Assembly (NCBI GenBank): GCA_958403385.1
Contig: CATXXC010000003.1
Location: forward strand, 62,001 to 126,000
DNA length: 64,000 bases
Reading direction: 5' to 3'
Source of the DNA: an uncultured Collinsella sp.
GTDB taxonomy: Bacteria > Actinomycetota > Coriobacteriia > Coriobacteriales > Coriobacteriaceae
Part shown: piece by piece, positions 37,367 to 46,385 of the stretch
How the letters are laid out: the number at the start of each line of letters is the position of its first letter
Numbering within the stretch: position 1 is the first letter of the stretch
Made by a program: the position numbers and the translations under genes
The notes under the pieces: generated by a model
Told to the model about the DNA's origin: nothing
Seen by the model: only the letters and a program-made list of their open reading frames with translations
Databases searched by the model: none

Positions 37367-40120
37367 ATGAACATCCCCGAGACACAGAAAGACCTGCTTG
37401 CCTACCTCGATCGCATCACGCGCGAGCTTGGCAGCACGCGGGGCGGGCGCATCCAGAACCGTCTCGACCACTTCACCACGGCATCTATAACCGACTCGCT
37501 CGCCATCTCGCGCAGCCTGGCAAGTCAGTATCTCAACGAGCTCGTGCGCGCTGGCCTCGTGGTGAAAGCAGGGGCACGACCGGTGTGCTACTTCCACCGC
37601 CGCTCCCTCGAACGCTTCTTCCAGTCTCGCATTGAGCGTAGCACCTACCCTTCGGTCGAGCAGCTCTTCGCCACGCTCGGAAACGGCGAGCGACTCGACT
37701 TCGACCGCGCAATCGGTCACGAGCTGAGCCTTGCGCCCTGCATCAGCCAGCTCTGCGCCGCGCTCAAGTACCCGCCAGCTGGCCTGCCCATCCTGCTCTG
37801 TGGCGCCTCGGGAACCGGCAAGGGTCTACTCGCCGAACTTGCCCTCGAATACGGCAAGAACGTCGGCGTCCTGCAGCAGGAAGCCAAGCTTGTGAGCATC
37901 GACTGCTCGCATTACGCAGACGATGCCCGCGCGCTCACTCACGACCTGTGCGCAGATGGCGGGCCTGCAGATCGGGCGAGCGGCGGCATCGTTTATCTCA
38001 AGGACGTCGACGCCCTCTCACCCGCTGCCCAGGACGCGCTCTTGGAGTGGGCCTCCGCACAGGCGGGCGCCATTGTGCCAGCCCCTGCTGTGCGCCTTAT
38101 CTTTGCCACCTCAAACGAGGCAGACAGTACCGAGTGCCGCAGCCTCACGCGTCGCATCCCCATGTCCGCCCAGGTGCCGTCTCTGCGCGAGCGCACCCAG
38201 GAGGAGCGTGAGGAACTGACTCTCCACTTCCTCAAGGAGGAGGGCCGACGCATAGGACGCGACATCCTCATAAGTCGCGGAGCCTTCCGAGCCCTCGCCG
38301 GCACCAACTTCGAGGAGAACGTACGCGGCCTGCGCGACTGCATCACCAACTGTTGCGCCGAGGCCTATCTAGACACGAAGGGTGACAGCCTGGAGATTCG
38401 CACCTACCAGCTTCCCTCCGCAATCCTTGCCGGCTCCGCACTCGAGCGCAGCGAGAACGACATGCAGCTCATCGACACCACCCGGAGCATCCAAAGCCAG
38501 GCGGACGACCGCGCACGGCATGTACTCGACGCCATGCTGGAGCCATACGAGAGCTATCGCGAAGGCACGCTTGATGGGGGCGCGTGCAGCGCTCAGCTGG
38601 TGGAGCGAGCCCGCGACCTCGAGGACTACCTGGCGTTCGGGCAAAACCCGGGCCGCTCGAAGTCCGACGCATACGAGCAGATCGCCGACAGCGTCGTCAC
38701 TTCCGTGAACGAACTCTACTCGATCGATTTGTCCCGAAAGAGCTCGCATCTAATCGCCCAGGGCATCTGCCTCCAGCTGTGGCCGCCCGCAAGCCTCTCG
38801 CGTTGGAAGAGCTCCCATGCAAGCGAGCTTTCCGGCATGCGCGGCGTCGTGGCCCAGCGCAACCGCTTTGCCGTTACTGTCTGCGCCTGCATCGCTGATG
38901 AACTCAAGGCCACGCTCGGCATCGCACTCGACGATCTCACGTGTCTGCTCGTCCTTGCGCATGCGGCACTCGCACTCGACCCGTCTAAGCGTCGTCGGAG
39001 CGTCGGTATCGTCCTCAGTCATGGCTACTCGACCGCCACGAGCATCGCCGACGCCGCCAATCGGATTCTTGACACGAGGGTCTTCGAGGCCATCGACATG
39101 CCCTACGACCAGAAGGTTACGGACGTCGCTGTTCCTCTTCAGCAAATCATCGACCGCTTCTCCTACGCAGACGAGGTCGTCATCCTCGTGGACATGGGAT
39201 CGCTCCAGGATATTTATAAGAGTCTGGAATCCACCTCCGGCATGACGCTCGGCATCATAAACAACGCCTCTACCGGCCTTGCGGTGGAGGTTGGCGCCGG
39301 ACTTATCGCGGGTCGCTCCGTGCGAGAGGTTCTCGACGATGTTGCGGCAGCTTGCACCTGTAATTATCACATCGTGGCGCGCAACGCCCGACCGGACGCG
39401 ATTGTCTTCTGCTCCGAAGGCGGACTTGACGCAGCTGCGCGGATCCGCGATCTCGTGGCGCAGAGCCTGCCTGGCGAGTCCCCCGCGCGGCTTGTCGCCG
39501 TTGACTGGCGGCAGCTCGCCAATAACGGATCTGAGGATGCCGCCTTCTCCCAGTACAACGTGCGCTCGGTCATCGGCACGGACAATCCGCACGCCGACGG
39601 AGTCCCGTTCATTTCGCTCGAGGAACTCATCGCCGGCGAAGGAACGGCCCAGATAGACCGCGCCTTCGCACGCTTGCTCGACGCTGACAGCTTGCGCACG
39701 TTCCACCAGAATCTCGTCAAGAACATGACCCTCAGGAACGTGGTCGAGTCCATCACAATCCTTAACCCCAACAAGCTCTTCGGCGAAATCGAGAGTGCCG
39801 CAGAGCGGCTCCAGCAGCTCACCGGAGACGTGATTGGCGCTCGTGTGAGCATGGGGCTCTACGTGCACCTGTGTTGTCTCGTGGAGCGCCTCGTGACCAG
39901 AAGCCCCATCGAGAACTACGCAGACGAGCAGCGCTTCGCCAATGAACACAACGATTTCGTCGAGGCATTCCGCACGAGCTTCTCTGACATTTCCGCCCAT
40001 TACCACGTGGAGGTCCCCGTCGCGGAGATCGCCTACGCATACGACTACATCAATTCCCGGCATGCCCCGCGCAGGCAGGCCACGCCGAACGATGGGCCCG
40101 CGGCTCAGCAGGACGAGTGA
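37367..40120 (+). CDS. levR: LevR-type PTS-regulated transcriptional activator
   Basis: 917 residues. Order: winged helix (8-85); AAA+ domain with Walker A GASGTGKG (146-153), Walker B GGIVYLKDVD and arginine region SLRERT (272-277); first PRD-like domain (about 380-535); EIIA-Man-like domain (545-680, IVLSHGYSTATS, His552); and a second PRD (about 780-895, LYVHLCCLVERLV, His834). These sites would be phosphorylated by HPr or EIIB. The GAFTGA loop that contacts sigma-54 is not visible between Walker A and B. AAAGGAGG 8 nt before ATG 37367 fixes the start; upstream in-frame sequence is leader. It most likely controls the adjacent PTS-GH32 operon. Confidence 0.88.
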   Translation: MNIPETQKDLLAYLDRITRELGSTRGGRIQNRLDHFTTASITDSLAISRSLASQYLNELVRAGLVVKAGARPVCYFHRRSLERFFQSRIERSTYPSVEQLFATLGNGERLDFDRAIGHELSLAPCISQLCAALKYPPAGLPILLCGASGTGKGLLAELALEYGKNVGVLQQEAKLVSIDCSHYADDARALTHDLCADGGPADRASGGIVYLKDVDALSPAAQDALLEWASAQAGAIVPAPAVRLIFATSNEADSTECRSLTRRIPMSAQVPSLRERTQEEREELTLHFLKEEGRRIGRDILISRGAFRALAGTNFEENVRGLRDCITNCCAEAYLDTKGDSLEIRTYQLPSAILAGSALERSENDMQLIDTTRSIQSQADDRARHVLDAMLEPYESYREGTLDGGACSAQLVERARDLEDYLAFGQNPGRSKSDAYEQIADSVVTSVNELYSIDLSRKSSHLIAQGICLQLWPPASLSRWKSSHASELSGMRGVVAQRNRFAVTVCACIADELKATLGIALDDLTCLLVLAHAALALDPSKRRRSVGIVLSHGYSTATSIADAANRILDTRVFEAIDMPYDQKVTDVAVPLQQIIDRFSYADEVVILVDMGSLQDIYKSLESTSGMTLGIINNASTGLAVEVGAGLIAGRSVREVLDDVAAACTCNYHIVARNARPDAIVFCSEGGLDAAARIRDLVAQSLPGESPARLVAVDWRQLANNGSEDAAFSQYNVRSVIGTDNPHADGVPFISLEELIAGEGTAQIDRAFARLLDADSLRTFHQNLVKNMTLRNVVESITILNPNKLFGEIESAAERLQQLTGDVIGARVSMGLYVHLCCLVERLVTRSPIENYADEQRFANEHNDFVEAFRTSFSDISAHYHVEVPVAEIAYAYDYINSRHAPRRQATPNDGPAAQQDE

Positions 40121-40307
40121 CGCGCCTCGCAAGCAAAGGAAGGAAGCCAACATCACACGAGCATCATCGATCGCTGCGTGCAAGGCGGCGGGCCTCACCG
40201 TGTTCGCCAAGCGCGAGGAGCGTTTTGGTTTTTCGCAAGCAAATGCGGACGAAATCAGCGACCAGATTCCCGATACGCTCAAACATGCAGGGCCCCTATG
40301 TGTTTAA
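40121..40307 (+). pseudogene. Remnant: PTS IIB leader fused to a HAD-like 3' fragment
   Basis: 40121-40166 repeats the leader and first codons of the IIB gene (32754-32794), but the start codon is ACG rather than ATG and the palindrome is lost. From about 40170, in another frame, SIAACKAAGLTVFAKREERF and FGFSQANADEISDQIPDTL resemble the C terminus of a HAD phosphatase (beta-phosphoglucomutase type), ending at TAA 40307. Both pieces are debris of a duplicated sugar locus. Confidence 0.6.
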
Positions 40308-40374
40308 CCTCATTTTTCCGTGTGCGGTAGAATGGAGTCGTTGAGATCGCGAACGCCTTAAAGGGAGAGTTTTT

Positions 40375-41109
40375 GTGGATGCGCATCTGGATGGGGGCTC
40401 TTCCGCCCCGCTGTATCAACAGGTGCTCGATTTGCTTAAGAGCGATATCGAACAGGGGACATATCCCGTTGACTCGCAGATTCCAACGGAACTTGAGCTT
40501 TCTAAGATGTACGGCGTGGGAAGGGTCACGGTTCGCCGCGCAATAGAGGAGCTTGTGGGCGAGGGGTATCTCACCAAGCGGCAGGGGCGTGGTACGTTTG
40601 TGACCGCGACAAAGATAATTCGCAAGGTGCATCAGAAGGACGATGTTCAGAGTTTTACCCAAGCATGCGCTGAAAACGGCATGAAGGCGGGCGCTCGCGT
40701 CGTTGCCCGCAAGACCGTTGCCGCCGATCGCGACCTCGCTTCTTTCTTTGGCTTGGATGAAGGCTCTGACCTCATCTTGGTCTCACGCGTGCGTACCGCA
40801 GACGGCGTGCCGGTCCTGTTCGAGAACAACTACTATCCTGTCGATGGATTCGAATTTCTCAAAGATATCGGTCTCTCCAATTGTTCGATATTCGAGGCCG
40901 TGGGGGAGCGTACGGGTAGGTATCCCTGCTCGTCCGATCCCTGCAGGCTGGAGATCGCCCGTGCGGGAATTGATGCCGCCCGCGAGCTCAAGGTCCCAGT
41001 AGGGGAGCCGCTGTTCTTCATGAACGCGGGCTTTCTCGATTCCAACGGAGAGCGCTTCTGCTATGGCAGACAGTACTACGTGGGTTCGCGCTACAGCTTC
41101 GATATCTAG
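40375..41109 (+). CDS. frlR: GntR-family regulator with UTRA domain (FrlR-like)
   Basis: 244 residues. The N-terminal GntR winged helix is PLYQQVLDLLKSDIEQGTYP through YGVGRVTVRRAIEELVGEGY, with RQGRGTFV as the wing. Residues 85-240 are a UTRA effector domain, which commonly binds sugar phosphates. The start is GTG 40375 after AAAGGGAGAG. It precedes the Amadori operon by about 200 nt, and two matching operators lie in that gap. FrlR of E. coli belongs to the same family, so the name is by context. Confidence 0.82.
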   Translation: MDAHLDGGSSAPLYQQVLDLLKSDIEQGTYPVDSQIPTELELSKMYGVGRVTVRRAIEELVGEGYLTKRQGRGTFVTATKIIRKVHQKDDVQSFTQACAENGMKAGARVVARKTVAADRDLASFFGLDEGSDLILVSRVRTADGVPVLFENNYYPVDGFEFLKDIGLSNCSIFEAVGERTGRYPCSSDPCRLEIARAGIDAARELKVPVGEPLFFMNAGFLDSNGERFCYGRQYYVGSRYSFDI

Positions 41110-41181
41110 CGGCTCTGTCTCACACAGCGCTGTTCTCGTATTGCCGCGGCAGGTCCGTTTAGCGCGTAAAAGTTACCACTT

Positions 41182-41252
41182 ATAGAACAACCTAATATGT
41201 TTCTTGACCGACGCCTTCATGCAGGTTATACATAGAACAACCTAAGATGTTT
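41182..41252 (+). promoter_or_regulatory. Promoter of the Amadori operon with two GntR operators
   Basis: ATAGAACAACCTAATATGTT (41182) and ATAGAACAACCTAAGATGTT (41232) differ at one base and lie exactly 50 bp apart. Each has AACA-N8-TGTT symmetry. Between them TTGACC (41204-41209), 17 bp, and TATACA (41227-41232) form a good promoter. The second copy overlaps the -10 and start region, the first lies just upstream of -35, which fits repression, perhaps with looping. Confidence 0.8.
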
Positions 41253-41306
41253 GCCTATACGTGAAGGATTTTTGGCAAGCATCGTTGCTCTGGCAGGAGG
41301 TTAAGA

Positions 41307-42770
41307 ATGCCGGATGCCAAACAGGAGAAGCCCAAGCGCAGATTCCATCTCCAGCTTCCCCATGTGTACACCATCGCGTTCATGCTGATCGTGTTCTTCG
41401 CGGTGCTCACATGGATCGTCCCATCGGGTCAGTTCGACCGCCAGACCATTCAGACGGCCGCGGGCGAGCGAGAAGTCGCCGTAGCCGGAACGTACCAAGA
41501 GGTCGACAAGGTCTACACCGATTCGGAGACGGGGGAGACCGTCGATCTGCGACAGGGCATCGATGCCGTCCTGCAGGCTCCCGCCAAGGGCATTCAGGCT
41601 GCGGCCGATGTCGTCGCGTTCGTCCTGCTGATCGGCGGATCGTTCGCCATCGTCACCAAGACCAACGCCCTAAACGCCGGCATGAGCCGCGTGATCAAGA
41701 AGCTGAAGAACAAGGACATCTTGATCATCCCCATCTCCATGATCCTGCTCTCGATCTGCGGCACCACGTTCGGCATGTCCGAGGAGGCGCTGCCGTTCTA
41801 CGCGATCTTCATCCCCATCATGCTGAGCATCGGGTATGACTCCATGACCGCGTTCATCATCTGCTTCCTCGGCCCCAACCTTGGTTACTGCGCATCCACT
41901 ATTGATCCTTTCAACGTGCTGATCGCCCAGGGCGTTATCGGCATCGAGGGAAATCCCCAGCTTTGGCTCCGCGCCATCCTGTGGGTCATCTTCACCGCCG
42001 CGGGCATTTTCTGGGCCATGCGCTACGCGCGCCGCGTCAAGCTCGATCCCAAGTCCTCCATCACCTATGAGGACGATAAGCAGAAGCGCATCGAGTTCTC
42101 TGTCACCGATGCCTCTATCGAAGAGGAGTTCACGCTTCGCCACAAGCTCGTCCTCATTGATTTCGCGGTCGGCATGGGCGTTATCGTGTGGGGCCTCGTT
42201 ACCCAGGGCTGGTATATGGACGAGATCTCCATGGTGTTCCTGGCCATGGGCCTTCTTGCCGGCATACTCGGCGGCCTGGACGAGAAGACCATTGCGGAGG
42301 AGTTCGTCCGCGGAATCGCCGACTTCGCCTACGCAGCCTGCATCATCGGCATCGCCCGCGGCATCCTGGTCGTCGCAGAGGGCGGAATGATCATCGACTC
42401 TATTCTTAACTGGCTCGTCGGACTCCTTGCGGGCGCTCCGTCCTTCATCTATACCACCTTCATGTACATCGTCCTCGGCCTGCTTTCGCTGCTGGTTCCT
42501 TCCAGCTCCGGCCTCGCTGCACTCACCATGCCCGTCATGGGCCCGCTGACCGAGCTTATGGGCCTCAATCCCGGGGCTGCCGTCACCGCTCTGCAGTTCG
42601 CGAACCAGACCGTCAACACCATCAGCCCCGTTGCGGGCATGACCGTCGCGGGTCTTGCCGTGGCGAAGATCTCCTTCGGGCAATGGTGGAAGACCATCTG
42701 GAAGTTCTTTATCTTCATGGTTCTGTTCGGATTGGTCGCGACTGTGATCTCCGGCCTACTGCCGATGTAG
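41307..42770 (+). CDS. YfcC-family (DcuC-like) membrane transporter
   Basis: 487 residues with about 12 hydrophobic segments. It starts with a basic cytosolic end (EKPKRRFHLQLPHVYTIAFM) and has family features such as FGMSEEALPFYAIFIP, GPNLGYCASTIDPFNVLIAQ, and LVPSSSGLAALTMPVMGPL. The family is annotated as C4-dicarboxylate carriers but includes amino-acid and peptide transporters. Here the operon suggests uptake of a glycated amino acid or peptide. GGAGG precedes ATG 41307. It takes the place of FrlA, which belongs to a different family. Confidence 0.85.
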   Translation: MPDAKQEKPKRRFHLQLPHVYTIAFMLIVFFAVLTWIVPSGQFDRQTIQTAAGEREVAVAGTYQEVDKVYTDSETGETVDLRQGIDAVLQAPAKGIQAAADVVAFVLLIGGSFAIVTKTNALNAGMSRVIKKLKNKDILIIPISMILLSICGTTFGMSEEALPFYAIFIPIMLSIGYDSMTAFIICFLGPNLGYCASTIDPFNVLIAQGVIGIEGNPQLWLRAILWVIFTAAGIFWAMRYARRVKLDPKSSITYEDDKQKRIEFSVTDASIEEEFTLRHKLVLIDFAVGMGVIVWGLVTQGWYMDEISMVFLAMGLLAGILGGLDEKTIAEEFVRGIADFAYAACIIGIARGILVVAEGGMIIDSILNWLVGLLAGAPSFIYTTFMYIVLGLLSLLVPSSSGLAALTMPVMGPLTELMGLNPGAAVTALQFANQTVNTISPVAGMTVAGLAVAKISFGQWWKTIWKFFIFMVLFGLVATVISGLLPM

Positions 42771-42780
42771 GAGGTGCCCG

Positions 42781-44343
42781 GTGTTTGATCGTTCGCTAGT
42801 ATTGCTGTCCCGCAGCATCTTTACCGGCCTTTCCGATGAACCGATCGACGGATATGTTTCGATTCGCGGTAATCGCATCGAATCCGTGGGCGCCTCTGAT
42901 CGGGCTGCCGAATATACTGCGCATGCGGACGAGGTTCGCGACCTTGGCTCCAGAACCGTCATGGCAGGCCTTGTCGACGTGCACACGTTCTTTACCGGCT
43001 GGGTGCTCCGTCGCATCGGCGCCGATCTTATCGATGCGACCTCGGCAGATGATGTTTTCACCGCGATGTCGAATTGGAAGGAGGAGCGGCCCCAGGCCCC
43101 TATGGCGTTGGGCATGAACCTTCCGGAGACCCTTATGGGTGACGACTTGGTTGATATGTTGGACGAGAAGTTCTCATCCACGCCTGCCGTCGCCTTTACT
43201 GCCGGCGCGGAGACCTGCGTGCTCAACTCCGCCGCATCTGCGCGCTATGGTTTTACGCCCGAGGCTTGCTATGCCGAGATGATTTGGCACCTTATGCGCG
43301 ATTATCTACCTCTTCAGGAAGTCCGCGATGCGTATGGCGACTACATGACCATGCTTAACTCCCGTGGCGTCACCGCCATCAAGGAGATGTGCTTTGACGA
43401 TTATTACGGATTTGCGGACGAGATGTATCGCCGCGAGCAGGAAGGCGAACTTACGGTTAGGGTCGACATGATGAGCCAGCCCGTCGGGCATGGAGCCGAC
43501 CTTGATTACGCCTGCTCGGCGCGCGACCGCTTCCAAGGAGACTTCGTCAGGTTCTCCGGCTTCAATCGCATGACCGATCGCGGCGTGTGGTGCGGCCTGG
43601 CCGAGATGATCGATCCCTACGAGGAGGGGGCCGATGCGGGTGCCGGCGGAAAGACCGTGGTCGAGGAGCCCGAATGGGACCTCATCTCTCGCGAGCTGTC
43701 CGAGATCGATGCCCAGGGATTCCGCTACTCCCTGCATTGCCAGGGGGATGGGGCCGTTCGCAAGACGATCGACCTGTATGAGCGGCTACCGCGTGATGAG
43801 TCGGGAAGGCTCGCTCGCAGGCATTCGATTACGGACCTTGAGAACTCCGATCCAGCTGACCTGGCGCGCATGGGCGCCATCGGCGGTATCTGCGAGGTCT
43901 ATCCCCAGATCCTTACTCTTGATAAGCGCGAGGATTGCCTTTCGACCATGCGTCGCCAGATAGGAGAGAAGAGGCTCTCCCGCAGCTGGAACCGTCGCGC
44001 CATGGTGGATGGCGGATGTGTGCTGTGCTGCGGAACCGATCTTCCCCTCCTTATCCCGCATCTAGGAGATTCGATCTACAGCGCCTGCGGAGGGTACTTC
44101 GCCGACGGTTTGGACGTCAACCCGCAGAATACCGTTAGCGTTGCCGAGCTGCTGCGGGCATGGACTGCCGGGGGTTCCTACGATCTGGTTCGCGAGAACG
44201 ATTTCGGCACCCTCGAGGCGGGCAAGCTCGCGGACATCTGCGTTTTGGACCGCGATATGTTTGCGGTGGACCCCAAAGATGCCAGAGACATCCAGGTCTC
44301 GCTCACGCTGAGCGATGGTCGGGTCGTGTACGAAGATTGCTAG
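42781..44343 (+). CDS. Amidohydrolase-family (YtcJ-like) enzyme with altered metal motif
   Basis: 520 residues, cytosolic. Amidohydrolase features: N-terminal beta-sandwich, barrel entry MAGLVDVHTFFTG, SLHCQGDGAVRKTI (usual HxxGDxA), RRHSITDLE (usual xEHxQ region), and CCGTDLPLLIPH with the metal-activating Asp. The normal HxH after strand 1 reads His68-Thr-Phe70, so the second His is missing, which suggests a one-metal or inactive centre. The start is GTG 42781, 10 nt after the transporter stop, with GGAGGTG. In an Amadori operon it could hydrolyse an amide, acyl or ring bond in the imported compound before deglycation. That role is inference. Confidence 0.8.
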   Translation: MFDRSLVLLSRSIFTGLSDEPIDGYVSIRGNRIESVGASDRAAEYTAHADEVRDLGSRTVMAGLVDVHTFFTGWVLRRIGADLIDATSADDVFTAMSNWKEERPQAPMALGMNLPETLMGDDLVDMLDEKFSSTPAVAFTAGAETCVLNSAASARYGFTPEACYAEMIWHLMRDYLPLQEVRDAYGDYMTMLNSRGVTAIKEMCFDDYYGFADEMYRREQEGELTVRVDMMSQPVGHGADLDYACSARDRFQGDFVRFSGFNRMTDRGVWCGLAEMIDPYEEGADAGAGGKTVVEEPEWDLISRELSEIDAQGFRYSLHCQGDGAVRKTIDLYERLPRDESGRLARRHSITDLENSDPADLARMGAIGGICEVYPQILTLDKREDCLSTMRRQIGEKRLSRSWNRRAMVDGGCVLCCGTDLPLLIPHLGDSIYSACGGYFADGLDVNPQNTVSVAELLRAWTAGGSYDLVRENDFGTLEAGKLADICVLDRDMFAVDPKDARDIQVSLTLSDGRVVYEDC

Positions 44344-44351
44344 GAGAGGAG

Positions 44352-45218
44352 ATGCCCAGCATGGATTTAAACGCTTCCGCGCCCCGCCTGCGTCGCGAGC
44401 AGGTCGCCGGCATGAACATTCACTACATCATGTGGTCGCTCGATTATTTCCTTGATGTTCAGCAGCGCCTTGGCTTCAAAACCATCGAGCTTTGGGCGGC
44501 CGAGCCGCACGTGACGCTGGACCACACGGGGTATTTCGAGGCCGACAAGCTTCGCCGCAAGATCGAGTCCCGCGGACTCTCCGGGAGCTCCCTGTGCCCG
44601 GAGAACGTGGTGTATCCGTGGCAGTACGCTGCCAGAAAGCCCCTCCACGCGCAGCGGAGCCTCGCTTACTTCAAGCACGGCATCGAGCTCGCCGAGGTGC
44701 TCGGCGCCCCGTATATGTCCATCAACTCCGGTTGGGGCGATTGGGACGAGGACCGCGAGGAAGCTTGGAAGCGCTCTGCCGAGCACTTGGCGATTCTTGC
44801 GGACTATGCCGGCGAGCACGGCGTGACCCTCTGCATGGAGAGCCTGAGGCCGGAAGAGAGCAACTTGGTGGTTACACTCGCGGATGCCAGGCGCATGCTT
44901 GACCAAGTAGCCAACCCGCACCTTACTCCAATGGTGGACACTACTGCTATGGGAGTCGCCGGCGAGAGCCTTGAAGAGTGGTTTGCCGAGTTTGGCGATG
45001 GTGCCATAAGGAACATGCACTTCATTGATGGCGACCCATACGGCCATCTGGTTTGGGGCGATGGAAAGCACAGCATGGACGATTTCGTGCGTGTCCTCAA
45101 CGCGCATGGGTTCGAGGGCTATCTTGGCCAGGAGATCACCGATGGAAGGTATTTCGATGATCCCGCAGCAGCGGACCGGCGCAACATGGACGCCTTCGAG
45201 AGGTATTTTGTCGACTAG
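44352..45218 (+). CDS. frlC: Sugar epimerase/isomerase, FrlC-like
   Basis: TIM-barrel of the xylose-isomerase-like family, about 288 residues. FrlC converts psicoselysine to fructoselysine. Residues in common with that family are LGFKTIELWAAEPHV, YMSINSGWGDWDED, LCMESLRPEESNLVVTLADA (metal-binding Glu) and MHFIDGDPYGHLVWGDGKHS. ATG 44352 has AGGAG 5 nt upstream; ATG 44361 (MDLNAS) is an equally plausible start. It begins 8 nt after the amidohydrolase stop. Confidence 0.85.
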   Translation: MPSMDLNASAPRLRREQVAGMNIHYIMWSLDYFLDVQQRLGFKTIELWAAEPHVTLDHTGYFEADKLRRKIESRGLSGSSLCPENVVYPWQYAARKPLHAQRSLAYFKHGIELAEVLGAPYMSINSGWGDWDEDREEAWKRSAEHLAILADYAGEHGVTLCMESLRPEESNLVVTLADARRMLDQVANPHLTPMVDTTAMGVAGESLEEWFAEFGDGAIRNMHFIDGDPYGHLVWGDGKHSMDDFVRVLNAHGFEGYLGQEITDGRYFDDPAAADRRNMDAFERYFVD

Positions 45219-45318
45219 CGCGTAGCTCCCATTCGCGTGGGGCAGTCAACACGCTTGACGAGAAGACTTGCAGTAAACGTTGGCGGATTCGTCCGCCGTA
45301 TCGAAAGGAAGAATAACA

Positions 45319-46287
45319 ATGAACGCACATGATCTCATCGCCGACGCAATCGCCGAAAAGGGCGGTTTCGATAGCGTCTTCTGGGTTGCCTGCGGCGGCT
45401 CCCTCATCGACCTGCTGCCCGCCCATGAGCTGCTTAAGCGCGAGGCGACTACGTTTGCCAGTGAGGCGTATACCGCCCGCGAGTTCGATATCATGCGTCC
45501 CAAGCGCCTGGGCGAAAAGTCCCTTGTTATCGCTTGCAGCCACTCCGGCAACACTCCCGAGGTAATCGATGCGTGCTCGATCGCCAAGGCGGCGGGCGCA
45601 ACCGTTATCGCACAGACCGACAACGCCGGCTCCGGCATCGATAACGGTGAGTGGACGTGCTGGGTATATCCGTGGGGCGAGGGAGTTCCGCAGGCGGAGG
45701 TACCCGCCGGCATCTCTTTGGCTCTCGCTGCCGAGCTCTTGGATCAGCAGGAAGGTTATGCTGACCTTGCCGATATGTACGAAGGCATCGCCAAGATGGA
45801 CCGGATCCTGCCTGCGGCTCGCGAGAAGGTCAACGCCGAACTTTGCGACCGTTTCGCTGCCCTGTGCCAGGACCACAAGTTCCTGTATATCTTGGGATCC
45901 GGTCCCGTGTTTAGCCAGACCTATGGCTTCGCTATCTGCTCGCTTATGGAGATGCAGTGGCAGAGCTGCGCCTATATCCACTCCGGCGAGTACTTCCACG
46001 GCCCCTTCGAGGTGACCGAGCCCGGAGTCTTCTACTTCCTGCAGATGTCTTCCAGTGAGTGCCGAGCCATGGATGAGCGCGCCCTCGCATTCCTCGAGAC
46101 CCATACCGACACTCTTATGGTGCTCGACGCCATGGAGTACGGCATGGACCAAGTACCGGCAAGCGTTCGCGCGTTCCTTGATCCAATCCTGTTCTACGCG
46201 ATGAACTGTGAGCTGCGCTCCGCTCGCGGCAAGGTGTTCGACCATCACCCGGACGTGCGTCGTTACATGGGCATCGAGAAGTACTAG
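45319..46287 (+). CDS. frlB: SIS-domain deglycase, FrlB-like
   Basis: 322 residues with two SIS domains. FrlB splits fructoselysine 6-phosphate into glucose 6-phosphate and lysine. Features are FWVACGGSLIDLLPAHELL, the phosphate-binding CSHSGNTPEVIDAC, and the second SIS segment YILGSGPVFSQTYGFAICSL with EYFHGPFEVTEPG. AAAGGAAG precedes ATG 45319. The order epimerase-deglycase-kinase and the sequence both support an Amadori-compound function. The amine product is unknown. Confidence 0.88.
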   Translation: MNAHDLIADAIAEKGGFDSVFWVACGGSLIDLLPAHELLKREATTFASEAYTAREFDIMRPKRLGEKSLVIACSHSGNTPEVIDACSIAKAAGATVIAQTDNAGSGIDNGEWTCWVYPWGEGVPQAEVPAGISLALAAELLDQQEGYADLADMYEGIAKMDRILPAAREKVNAELCDRFAALCQDHKFLYILGSGPVFSQTYGFAICSLMEMQWQSCAYIHSGEYFHGPFEVTEPGVFYFLQMSSSECRAMDERALAFLETHTDTLMVLDAMEYGMDQVPASVRAFLDPILFYAMNCELRSARGKVFDHHPDVRRYMGIEKY

Positions 46288-46385
46288 CGATTTTAGAACG
46301 GGGCGCGAAGCGCGTTGAGACGTGCGAATCCTCGCGCCTCTTCTGCTCGCCGTAGCCACGGCGGTTTACCTGAATGGAGATAACC

